Source: DATLMR01 sp035537555
GTDB taxonomy: Bacteria > Acidobacteriota > Blastocatellia > UBA7656
Direction of reading: 5' to 3'
Assembly (NCBI GenBank): GCA_035537555.1
Contig: DATLMR010000031.1
Location: forward strand, 1 to 7,694
Length of the DNA stretch: 7,694 bases
Shown here: positions 1-5,400 of the stretch, one piece after another
How positions within the stretch are numbered: the stretch's first letter is position 1
Layout: each line of letters starts with the position of its first letter
Translations under genes and position numbers: made by a program
Notes under the pieces: model-generated
What the model saw: only the letters and a program-made list of their open reading frames with translations
What the model was told of the DNA's origin: nothing
Database searches by the model: none

Positions 1-749
1 ATCAGCGCGAGGATCACGTCGACTTCGAGTATGTTGATCAGGTGCGATGCCATATCGAGCGCCAGTATCGAGTAGAAGGCGGCGCGCCTCCGGTCATAGA
101 AAGAGTAGACATTCTCTTCGAGCGAGCGCATGCGGCCGTGCGCCGAGCCGAAGCGCCCGCGCTTGCCGAGCAGGGTGCTGCGAGATAGTCGTTCGAGCAA
201 ACGGCTCAGAAAATACCACCGCCGGCGCATCGCGAGCCCGGACAGGGCGAACCCGAATATCACGACGGCGGTGATGATGTAAGCCGCCGCCTGAAATTTA
301 CCGGGTACCGGGACTACCCACCCGAGGGCGGGCAGCCCGGCCGCGATGAAGAGAAATACCGACAGGTTATAGATCAGGTTCTCTACCACGATGGACGAGA
401 AGCCGTAAAGCAAAGGCACGTCTCTGCGCACCATCGCCGCCTTGGCGGGCTCGCCGAGAAAAGGCCCGGTGGCGGTCAGGTACTTGATGGCCTCGCCCGC
501 CAGCATGACGTTTGTGAGCGGGAAGAACCCGATGCTGCGGTGTTCCGGCTCTATAGCCAGATACCAGGCGGCCGCGCGAAAGATATTGCGAACTCCCGAG
601 AGCGCCAGGATGGCCGCCACGCCCCATCCGAGCATGCCGAGGTAATGCCCCAGCGTTTCGAGACCCGTCTGTCTGACCAGATAGGCGAACAGCGCGAGGC
701 CCATCACGAGCGACAATATCTCAAATTTTCTGAGTAAAGACTTCATCAT
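1..749 (-). CDS. LPG-synthase-TM / flippase-like membrane protein (UPF0104 family), partial
   Basis: I translated this by hand from the minus strand. It gives 249 residues and runs off the left edge, so the C-terminus is missing. The N-terminus is a short basic stretch (MMKSLLRK) followed by a membrane helix at about residues 10-25. Further hydrophobic stretches lie near 41-52, 118-142, 155-173 and 224-249. The loop at 85-108 carries two Gly-Glu-x(2)-Lys type motifs (G85-E86..K89 and G99-E100..K103), typical of the family that includes the MprF flippase domain, AglD and hopanoid-associated HpnL. Members are integral inner-membrane proteins, several linked to lipid or glycolipid translocation. 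The substrate here is unknown. I chose the ATG at 749 because the membrane helix follows directly. It has no clear Shine-Dalgarno. An in-frame ATG at 791 would add 14 residues but also lacks one. The zinc-ribbon gene lies 116 nt upstream on the same strand. Confidence 0.82.
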   Translation of the reverse strand, partial: MMKSLLRKFEILSLVMGLALFAYLVRQTGLETLGHYLGMLGWGVAAILALSGVRNIFRAAAWYLAIEPEHRSIGFFPLTNVMLAGEAIKYLTATGPFLGEPAKAAMVRRDVPLLYGFSSIVVENLIYNLSVFLFIAAGLPALGWVVPVPGKFQAAAYIITAVVIFGFALSGLAMRRRWYFLSRLLERLSRSTLLGKRGRFGSAHGRMRSLEENVYSFYDRRRAAFYSILALDMASHLINILEVDVILAL

Positions 750-766
750 TATAAAGGCGAGAAGCT

Positions 767-819
767 CTGCCGGGCCTCCGGTTCGGATCATTAATAATAC
801 AGGAAGCCGTGCCCGGCAG
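767..819. other. Long-loop inverted repeat between two leftward genes
   Basis: CTGCCGGGC at 767-775 is matched exactly by GCCCGGCAG at 811-819. The stem can extend by AGC/GCT with one bulged base. The loop is 35 nt. On the minus strand it contains an ATG (791-789) and a GGAGG (779-775), which overlaps the stem edge. There is no T-run, so it is not a standard terminator. It could hide or expose translation signals of the downstream membrane-protein gene, or be chance in GC-rich DNA. Confidence 0.35.
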
Positions 820-865
820 GCTAGAAAGCATCCGGCGTATCGTATGTGCCCGGCGGCTTCGCGAA

Positions 866-1294
866 TCACCCCGAGCGATGCTGCCAGCAACGGCCCCCTC
901 CGCGCACTCTTCTTTTACACGGCCTGCCCGATCGTGTGCGCGCTCCGCAGGGGGCTTCGAGCGCCGCGCCTGCGGAAGAGGTCGCCTGCGGCATCGAGGC
1001 CGGATCGCCGGATGCGCCCGTCCGTTCGGGCCGTTCGAGAGGGACGGGGCCGTCGCCGCGCGGATCGACCGAAGTGCCGATGAAGTAGAAGGGCCTCCGC
1101 TCCGCTGTGAGATGGCCGATGGCGAAGCTCGCGAGCAGGCCCGATATCAGGGCGCATGCCGTCAGAAGGCGCGAGCGCCGGAAGCGGCTCGCGCAGTTGT
1201 CGCAGGCGCGAGTCGCGCGCAGGAATCTTCTCTTTGCGGTTAAACGCTCGCCGCACCCCGGGCAGAATTTTGGGCGGGTCATTGGACGTGTCAT
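866..1294 (-). CDS. Small membrane protein with N-terminal zinc ribbon and C-terminal Cys3-His (CWQH) motif
   Basis: This is a 142-residue protein. C11-x2-C14 and C31-x2-C34 form a zinc ribbon near the N-terminus. A single hydrophobic segment at about residues 43-62 is flanked by Arg/Lys on its N-terminal side. A Pro/Gly-rich linker follows (about 78-115), and the C-terminus carries C116-x9-C126-x9-C136-x2-H139 within a very basic stretch ending CWQHRSG. This tail resembles small zinc-binding C-terminal motifs of the DUF5763 type that I recall from bacterial hypothetical proteins, but I cannot confirm the family. The start is supported by GGAGA at 1307-1303, 8 nt before the ATG. The overlapping plus-strand frames (809-1243 and others) show no comparable motif. 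By the positive-inside rule the zinc ribbon should be cytoplasmic and the tail extracytoplasmic, although a basic Cys-rich tail there would be odd. Function unknown. Confidence 0.78.
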   Translation of the reverse strand: MTRPMTRPKFCPGCGERLTAKRRFLRATRACDNCASRFRRSRLLTACALISGLLASFAIGHLTAERRPFYFIGTSVDPRGDGPVPLERPERTGASGDPASMPQATSSAGAALEAPCGARTRSGRPCKRRVRGGGRCWQHRSG

Positions 1295-1315
1295 GGGCTG
1301 AATCTCCAGAAAGCC

Positions 1316-1333
1316 GGTATCGTCGGTATCGTC
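1316..1333. repeat. Perfect 9-bp tandem repeat in the 5' leader
   Basis: GGTATCGTC occurs twice back to back (1316-1324 and 1325-1333), about 9 nt upstream of the Shine-Dalgarno of the leftward zinc-ribbon gene. It could be a regulator site or a simple slippage product. Nothing further can be said from sequence. Confidence 0.6.
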
Positions 1334-1534
1334 TTACCTGGGGATCACGCCGCGCATCGGCCGCAGCATAGCATAAAAGAGAGGGCCGGGGGAGCGGTCA
1401 TGGGTCAGGGATTTCCGGGAGAGACTTTCAGACGATAGATGATCTCGCGGGGATGCCAGCCTTACGTTTACTCGACGTGCGCGGCCGATGTCCTCATGAT
1501 TTGCGGTGCTGAACCGAACCTGACCGCTGGCCCG

Positions 1535-1560
1535 TTGGCCCCGCTCGGTGCTAGTATAAT
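1535..1560 (+). promoter_or_regulatory. Possible sigma70 promoter for the CxxCxxCC gene
   Basis: A perfect -10 hexamer TATAAT sits at 1555-1560. The best -35 candidate is TTGGCC at 1535-1540, but the spacing is only 14 bp, so the -35 is doubtful and there is no extended -10. If used, the 5' leader would be about 90 nt. A short inverted repeat (GCTGC 1564-1568, GCAGC 1580-1584) would lie at the very start of that transcript. Confidence 0.35.
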
Positions 1561-1656
1561 ACTGCTGCCGCTGTAGAAAGCAGCCTCACTTGTGGACGCG
1601 ACTCAATAAGCTTTCTGCTTCTAATTAAAACAGGTTTGCTAAAAGGATTCGTACGA

Positions 1657-2223
1657 ATGAAGGATGAGAGGCCTCAGGGCGGCAAAGTCATTCACATCTT
1701 CGATAACATCATCTCTGACTCGACCGAACCTCCCGAACTTCCTCCTGAAGTCCCGTCGCGCCGCTGGATGTACACGCAGATGGTCAAAGCGGTATCCAAG
1801 AAAGTCATGCACGCGCCCTTCTCTATACACACCTGGGCGGCGCTTCGCAGGACCGTGCTTTCGAACCTGCTCCCGGACAACCTGCTATATCGCTACAAGG
1901 CTTACCAGCGCGGCGAGTGCAATCGGTGCGGTCTCTGCTGCAAGATCCAGTTTCAGTGCCCCTTCTACATCGAGGAAGGGCCTTACAATACCCGTTGCGG
2001 AATCTACGCCACTCCCCACGTCCCCACTGCCTGCGTGAAGTTCCCGATAGACCCTCTCGATTTGAAACTGCTGCAACGCGAGGTGGGAAACGCGTGCACC
2101 TTCTATTACGAAGGCGAGCCGCAAACGCTCAGCATTCTGGAATTCGTGAAGCTCTACACGCAGGGGGTTCGCCAGCAGCTCGCCAAGCGAAAACTCAAGG
2201 AAGTGACCAATAGCGGCGACTGA
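1657..2223 (+). CDS. CxxCxxCC (YkgJ-like) zinc- or iron-chelating domain protein
   Basis: With the ATG at 1657 the protein has 188 residues. I prefer this start to the in-frame TTG at 1636 because AAGGA (1642-1646) lies 10 nt before the ATG and nothing suitable precedes the TTG. The diagnostic motif is C88-x2-C91-x2-C94-C95, followed by C101, C114 in an RCGIY context, C126 before KFPIDP, and C147. This is the layout of PF03692 (UPF0153, YkgJ family), thought to bind a metal ion or iron-sulfur cluster. No family member has a firm biochemical role that I can name. The first 80 or so residues are polar, then mildly hydrophobic, and match nothing I recognise. There is no signal peptide, so it is probably cytoplasmic. 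The gene stands alone, divergent from the zinc-ribbon gene and convergent with the aminotransferase, 19 nt between stops. Confidence 0.88.
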   Translation: MKDERPQGGKVIHIFDNIISDSTEPPELPPEVPSRRWMYTQMVKAVSKKVMHAPFSIHTWAALRRTVLSNLLPDNLLYRYKAYQRGECNRCGLCCKIQFQCPFYIEEGPYNTRCGIYATPHVPTACVKFPIDPLDLKLLQREVGNACTFYYEGEPQTLSILEFVKLYTQGVRQQLAKRKLKEVTNSGD

Positions 2224-2242
2224 CCTGTGATCGATCCCGCGA

Positions 2243-3367
2243 TCAATCCGGCAGGGCCGCCGCGAGCGCTTCGATCTCTTCGCGCGTGTTGTAGAAGTGC
2301 GGAGAGATCCTGAGCCTTCCCGCGCGCGGCGCCGTCACGATGTTGCGGGAAAGCAGATGGCGATAGAGGTCCCGGGCCTCATGCCGCGCATGCCTGCAGG
2401 TAACGATGGCCGAGGTCTCGCCGTCGCGCCTCGATCCCGTAATCTCGTACCCCTTCGATTGCAGGAGCCCGGCAAGGTGGTCGCCCAAACCGAGCAGGTG
2501 CTCTTCGATTCTTTCGGGGCCGACTTCGAGAAATAGCTCGAGAGCGGCGCCCATGCCGTAGACTCCGACCGTGTTTAAAGTCCCGCTCTCGAACCGCAAT
2601 GCGCCGTCACGATAGCTCAGATCATAATCGAGATGGTGGTTATACTCTTTGACCGACATCCACCCGACAACCGTGGGCCTGATCGAATCGAGGACGCGGT
2701 CGGATATGTAGAGCAGGGCGATGCCTTCGGGGCCGAGCAGGTACTTGTGAGCGTCCGCGGCGAAAGCGTCGACGTAATCTCGCTCCACGTCGAGCTTCAA
2801 CCCGCCGAGCCCTTGAATAGCGTCCACGAAAAAGAGAATGCCCCGCTCGCGGCAGGACCTTCCGATGTGAGCGAGCGCCGAGCGGAAGCCGCTTGCGAAC
2901 TGCACCCAGCTCAACGTCACCACGCGCGTGCGCTCGTCGACGAGCGAGAGAAGCTCATCCGGATCCACCCGCCCGCCGCGTTCTTCGGCCAATACGAGCT
3001 CGACCCCGCGCTCCTCGCGAAGGCGCATCCACGGGTAGATGTTGGCCGGGAATTCGACATTCGACGTCACCACCGTGTCGCCTTCGCGCCAGTCCAGACC
3101 GTTCGCCACCGCCGAGATCGCGTCCGAGGTGTTGCGCATGAAAGCGATCTCGCGCGCGCTCGCGTTAACCAGGCGAGCCGCCGATTCGCGCGCCTGCTCG
3201 TAAGCGCGGCACCACTCGAAGTAATTGGCCGAGCCATTCTCCGTCACGTCGTCGATCAACCCGGTCATCGCGCTTCTGACCCTGCTGGAGAGCGGAGAGA
3301 CGGCCGAATGGTTCATGTAGATGTAATTTCGCGTGACGGGAAAGAGCGCCCGTATGTCTTCGTTCAT
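2243..3367 (-). CDS. Class V (fold type I) PLP-dependent aminotransferase
   Basis: This 374-residue protein belongs to the aminotransferase class V group (NifS/SufS, isopenicillin-N epimerase, kynureninase-like). Visible landmarks are the phosphate-binding NTSDA around 79-83, the cofactor-ring aspartate D182 in VDAIQGLG, and the Schiff-base lysine K208 in ADAHKYLLGPEG. An R-x-S-PH-x-YNT block at 353-361 has R353 as the usual substrate-carboxylate arginine. The N-terminal YMNHSAVSPLS also fits. I see no obvious loop cysteine of the kind used by cysteine desulfurases, so desulfurase activity is not supported and the substrate stays open. The length is normal and the domains look complete. Its ATG (3367-3365) overlaps the upstream asparaginase stop as ATGA, which indicates translational coupling. 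The enzyme is cytoplasmic and needs pyridoxal phosphate. Confidence 0.92.
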   Translation of the reverse strand: MNEDIRALFPVTRNYIYMNHSAVSPLSSRVRSAMTGLIDDVTENGSANYFEWCRAYEQARESAARLVNASAREIAFMRNTSDAISAVANGLDWREGDTVVTSNVEFPANIYPWMRLREERGVELVLAEERGGRVDPDELLSLVDERTRVVTLSWVQFASGFRSALAHIGRSCRERGILFFVDAIQGLGGLKLDVERDYVDAFAADAHKYLLGPEGIALLYISDRVLDSIRPTVVGWMSVKEYNHHLDYDLSYRDGALRFESGTLNTVGVYGMGAALELFLEVGPERIEEHLLGLGDHLAGLLQSKGYEITGSRRDGETSAIVTCRHARHEARDLYRHLLSRNIVTAPRAGRLRISPHFYNTREEIEALAAALPD

Positions 3368-4416
3368 GGCGTTGCGCGACCGATCTCCAGCTTGAACACC
3401 GCGCGTATATCCCCCACCGGAATGTCGCGATAGCTCCTGGTCAGGGGATGATGAAACCCGTGGAGCCTTTCGAGCTCTGACTCGTCGAGCACCTGGAGCT
3501 GCGCGAGTGTTTCGAGGACCGCGGGAGAGACCGCGCGCTTAGCCCCGTCGTCGATCTTTATCGCGATGCCGAGACCCCTTGGATAGCGCTCGCAGGGAAG
3601 GACCCCGACCGAGTAGACGGATTCGGCCCCGACCTTGGCTATCAGCTTTCCGTGAGCTTCACGCATGACCTCGGTGTCGAATTCGCCGTCGCCTCCGATC
3701 ATCTCGGGATTCAAGATCATGGCTTCGACTATCCGCTTCGCGGCTTCGGCCGTATCGGAGTCGAGCTCGCCGCCCGCCGCCCCGGCGCCCGCCAGGCGCG
3801 CAAAGCCGAGCGCGAGCGCCCTGAGCGGGACGCCGAAGGTAGGAGCGCTGCATCCGTCGATCCCCGCGGGCAAGTCCTCGCCGAGCCCCGCCGCGCGCGC
3901 GAAAGCCGAAACGATCGCCCTCTGTACGGGATGCTCGATAGAGACGTAGCCCGCCGTCGAAAGTTCGCGGTGGACGGCCGTCATGAGCATACCCGCGTGC
4001 TTGCCGGAACAGTTGTTATGAAGCTGAGTGAAAGAGCCACCCTCGCATTCGATCTTCTTTGCGGCCTCTTCGCTGTAAGGCCTGTGCGCCCCGCACAGCA
4101 GGGCGCTTTCGCTTAGCCCCGCTCGCTCAAGTATCCGTGCGGCCGTCTCCGTGTGAATGGGCTCGCCGTTGTGGGAGGCGCAGGCGACGGCGAGCTCGCG
4201 CGATGTGATATCGAAGCGGTCGGCCGCGCCGCTCGTTATGAGCGGGATCGCTTGAAAAGGCTTGATGGTCGAGCGCGTCGAGGTGATATAGTCCGGATCG
4301 CCTGCGAGCGCGATGATCTTTCCGTCAGGCTCCGACACCACGACCACGCCCCTGTGCCGGGATTCGACTATATTTCCACGCCTGACTTCAACCAGTATCG
4401 GCATTTGATCTTTCAT
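3364..4416 (-). CDS. Asparaginase II-family L-asparaginase (Rhizobium-type)
   Basis: This 350-residue protein matches the Asparaginase_II family (PF06089), represented by the Rhizobium etli enzymes and structurally related to serine beta-lactamase-like folds. Motifs seen are S49-T-I-K52 (the Ser-x-x-Lys pair), S81-HNGE, NNC136-SGK139-HAGML, GIDGC189-SAPTFGVPL and K261. In the R. etli enzyme ReAV, the equivalent Ser/Lys pairs are catalytic and Cys135, Lys138 and Cys189 form a metal site. All counterparts are present here, so activity is expected: L-asparagine to L-aspartate plus ammonia. There is no signal peptide, so it should be cytoplasmic. The start at 4416 has only a weak GGA upstream. 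Met5 (codon at 4404) is a possible start, since many relatives begin MPILVEV. The gene leads the aminotransferase with a 4-nt overlap and follows the HhH gene by 95 nt on the same strand. Confidence 0.93.
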   Translation of the reverse strand: MKDQMPILVEVRRGNIVESRHRGVVVVSEPDGKIIALAGDPDYITSTRSTIKPFQAIPLITSGAADRFDITSRELAVACASHNGEPIHTETAARILERAGLSESALLCGAHRPYSEEAAKKIECEGGSFTQLHNNCSGKHAGMLMTAVHRELSTAGYVSIEHPVQRAIVSAFARAAGLGEDLPAGIDGCSAPTFGVPLRALALGFARLAGAGAAGGELDSDTAEAAKRIVEAMILNPEMIGGDGEFDTEVMREAHGKLIAKVGAESVYSVGVLPCERYPRGLGIAIKIDDGAKRAVSPAVLETLAQLQVLDESELERLHGFHHPLTRSYRDIPVGDIRAVFKLEIGRATP

Positions 4417-4511
4417 CGTTTATTCCGTGGCGTCCACGCGGATTCTTAACTTTACCGTACAGGGGGTGTGAAGGACAATCTTGCGCTCGCGTTCACAATC
4501 GCCGGGATCGG

Positions 4512-4856
4512 TTACTCGGCGCAGAGCTGGGATGCGATCGCGCGATACTTCCGCTCGCTGAATCCCTCTATTATTATCACCTCTTCCGGCCGCTCGAACG
4601 GCCCTTGCGTTTCCCGGTGCTCGATTATCCTGCGCGCTATCTTTTCGCCGACGCCCGGCAACGCCTCCAGCTCTTCCACCTTCGCGGTGTTCAGGTCCAG
4701 GCACTCGCCGCGCCGCGAGGCTGCCCGGACCCTCGCCTGAGATCGATCTCCCTCGTGAGGGTCAGGCCCCCGTCCCGAGCAGGCAGAGAGCGCGAGCGCG
4801 AGCAGGAGGGCCGAGCCTTTGTTGAAAAAATCCGGCGGGCGGTTTGGAGGCTTCAA
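4512..4856 (-). CDS. Helix-hairpin-helix (ComEA-like) lipoprotein
   Basis: This 114-residue protein has a lipoprotein signal. A short basic/polar N-terminus is followed by a hydrophobic core at about 15-25 and the lipobox L23-S24-A25-C26, then Ser at +2, which would favour outer-membrane sorting in a diderm. A polar linker (27-50) leads to two helix-hairpin-helix units: LNTAKVEELEALPGVG..IA at about 55-87, and the partner around 89-112 (IIIEGFSERKYRAIAS). This is the DNA-binding module of ComEA, which captures DNA during natural uptake. Classic ComEA is membrane-anchored or periplasmic, so lipid anchoring is notable. The start is a TTG at 4856, the only usable start codon between the upstream stop (4902-4904) and the signal peptide, and it lacks a clear ribosome site. 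Function in DNA uptake is an inference, since no other competence gene is visible. Confidence 0.85.
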   Translation of the reverse strand: MKPPNRPPDFFNKGSALLLALALSACSGRGPDPHEGDRSQARVRAASRRGECLDLNTAKVEELEALPGVGEKIARRIIEHRETQGPFERPEEVIIIEGFSERKYRAIASQLCAE

Positions 4857-5038
4857 GCTTGAGACTCGATATCCGTCTGAACTCGACCCGGTACCCCGAC
4901 CCTATCATGCCTGCCGCGCCCCATCAACGAATAGAGCGCCTCATCCGCGGTCCGCGGGCCGAAAATATTCCGAAACGCGTCAATCGCCGGACGGGGCGAA
5001 ACTGCCCGAAATATCAAGCAAATTTTAAAAGATTTTTA

Positions 5039-5067
5039 TTGACAATTTTCGGTTATTTTCGTATTCT
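5039..5067 (+). promoter_or_regulatory. Strong sigma70-type promoter driving the small gene and lexA
   Basis: A perfect -35 TTGACA (5039-5044) and a -10 TATTCT (5062-5067) are separated by exactly 17 bp. The bases just upstream (about 5018-5038) are A/T tracts that look like an UP element. Transcription should start near 5074, giving a leader of about 60 nt. Three TTTTCG-like hexamers at a strict 10-bp period lie between and over the two promoter elements, the classic position for a repressor. Confidence 0.75.
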
Positions 5068-5072
5068 TTCGG
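5046..5072. repeat. 10-bp-period TTTTCG direct repeats overlapping the promoter (operator candidate)
   Basis: TTTTCG occurs at 5046-5051 and 5056-5061, and CTTTCG at 5066-5071. The three lie one helical turn apart on the same face of the DNA, between the -35 and -10 elements. The reverse-complement form CCGAAA appears three more times upstream. Because lexA is in the transcript, LexA autoregulation is the simplest reading, but this does not match any LexA box I know well. Confidence 0.45.
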
Positions 5073-5133
5073 TGAATTTACGGCAAGCCCTTTATCAGCA
5101 GGGATCATACCCGAACGAGGTGCTTAAACTCTT

Positions 5134-5385
5134 ATGACTCTTCAGCAAGCAATAAATGCAAACGTCAGGATCAAGCCGGGGCAGAAAGTAAGGACGCTGG
5201 GCGGATGGTGCAGGCACGACAGAGTGCTGGTCGCGGGCCGCGAGATCGGTACTATCCAGACCAGGCGGGGCCGAGGCCGGACGGAAATAATCACGATCGC
5301 CGGGAACATCTACGTGATGGGCCACAACGTTGATTGGCTTGTTGATCAGACACGTGACGGGTCACAACACCGGCTGGCCTGTTGA
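5134..5385 (+). CDS. Small basic protein of unknown function, upstream of lexA
   Basis: This 83-residue protein matches no family I recognise. It is basic, with an Arg-rich turn at about 44-49 (RRGRGR) and alternating hydrophobic strands (VRTLG, RVLVAG, IGTIQT, EIITIAGNIYVMG) that suggest a small beta-rich fold. W25, C26 and W68 stand out. The ATG at 5134 is preceded by GAGGTG (5117-5122), 11 nt away, a slightly long but usable ribosome site. It is the first gene after the strong promoter and ends 15 nt before lexA, so the two should share a transcript. Residues from Y60 to the end lie in a diverged 40-bp tandem duplication. The last 12 or so residues are a frame-shifted reading of the second copy and are unlikely to be conserved. 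I think it is real because of its promoter and position, but homologues would be needed to be sure. Confidence 0.6.
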   Translation: MTLQQAINANVRIKPGQKVRTLGGWCRHDRVLVAGREIGTIQTRRGRGRTEIITIAGNIYVMGHNVDWLVDQTRDGSQHRLAC

Positions 5386-5390
5386 TCATA
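5311..5390 (+). repeat. Diverged 40-bp tandem duplication before lexA
   Basis: Positions 5311-5350 and 5351-5390 align without gaps over 40 bases with 30 identities by my count. The best-kept parts are ACGTGA, CACAAC and TGTTGATCA. Because 40 is not a multiple of 3, the second copy is read in another frame and stops the small ORF at TGA 5383-5385. Copy two contains a perfect GTGAC-GG-GTCAC palindrome (5354-5365), which is weaker in copy one. Confidence 0.75.
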
Positions 5391-5400
5391 GGAGAGATGT

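Larger units (their letters stand above)
1295..1656. other. Divergent non-coding region
   Basis: This stretch separates the leftward zinc-ribbon gene from the rightward CxxCxxCC gene. It holds the Shine-Dalgarno of the former (1303-1307), a perfect 9-bp tandem repeat (1316-1333), two overlapping leftward TATGCT hexamers (1365-1375) that could be a -10 without a good -35, and a TATAAT (1555-1560) facing right. A 45-codon plus-strand frame (1439-1576) has no convincing ribosome site and I do not call it. I see no RNA gene. Confidence 0.6.
4857..5133. promoter_or_regulatory. Divergent regulatory region upstream of the small gene and lexA
   Basis: This is the non-coding stretch between the leftward HhH lipoprotein gene and the rightward small gene. 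It turns AT-rich from about 5011 to 5080, unlike its surroundings. It holds a strong rightward promoter and a cluster of CCGAAA/TTTCGG hexamers: 4959-4964, 4970-4975, 5006-5011, 5047-5052 and 5067-5072, plus the variant TTTCGT at 5057-5062. CCGCGG also occurs twice, one base apart (4945-4950, 4952-4957). The plus-strand frames across this area (4819-5028, 4844-5137) have unlikely composition and I treat them as spurious. Confidence 0.65.

Noticed and set aside
809..1243. Plus-strand open frame opposite the zinc-ribbon gene
   Set aside because: It has no domain-like features. The minus frame has two CxxC pairs, a membrane helix, a CWQH motif and a well-placed ribosome site.
1439..1576. Possible 45-residue plus-strand peptide in the divergent region
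   Set aside because: There is no ribosome site at a usable distance, no recognisable features, and the frame runs through the TATAAT promoter candidate.
1636..1656. TTG at 1636 as start of the CxxCxxCC gene
   Set aside because: It has no usable ribosome site. The ATG at 1657 has AAGGA upstream and a more ordinary start codon.
2228..2245. TGATCG-ATCCCG-CGATCA hairpin between the convergent CxxCxxCC and aminotransferase genes
   Set aside because: The stem is only 6 bp with no T-run, too weak to call a terminator.
2633..3433. Plus-strand open frame (266 codons) opposite the aminotransferase
   Set aside because: Its composition is shadow-like (Arg/His/Pro-rich) and it lies over a complete aminotransferase with all its PLP-binding motifs.
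4467..4497. Inverted repeat TGTGAA ... TTCACA upstream of the asparaginase gene, considered as a CRP-type site
   Set aside because: The spacer is 19 nt, not the 6 nt of a CRP site, and 6-bp arms at that distance are expected by chance.
4844..5137. Plus-strand open frame crossing the lexA-side promoter region
   Set aside because: It crosses a strong promoter and AT-rich control region, overlaps the next start and looks like random translation.
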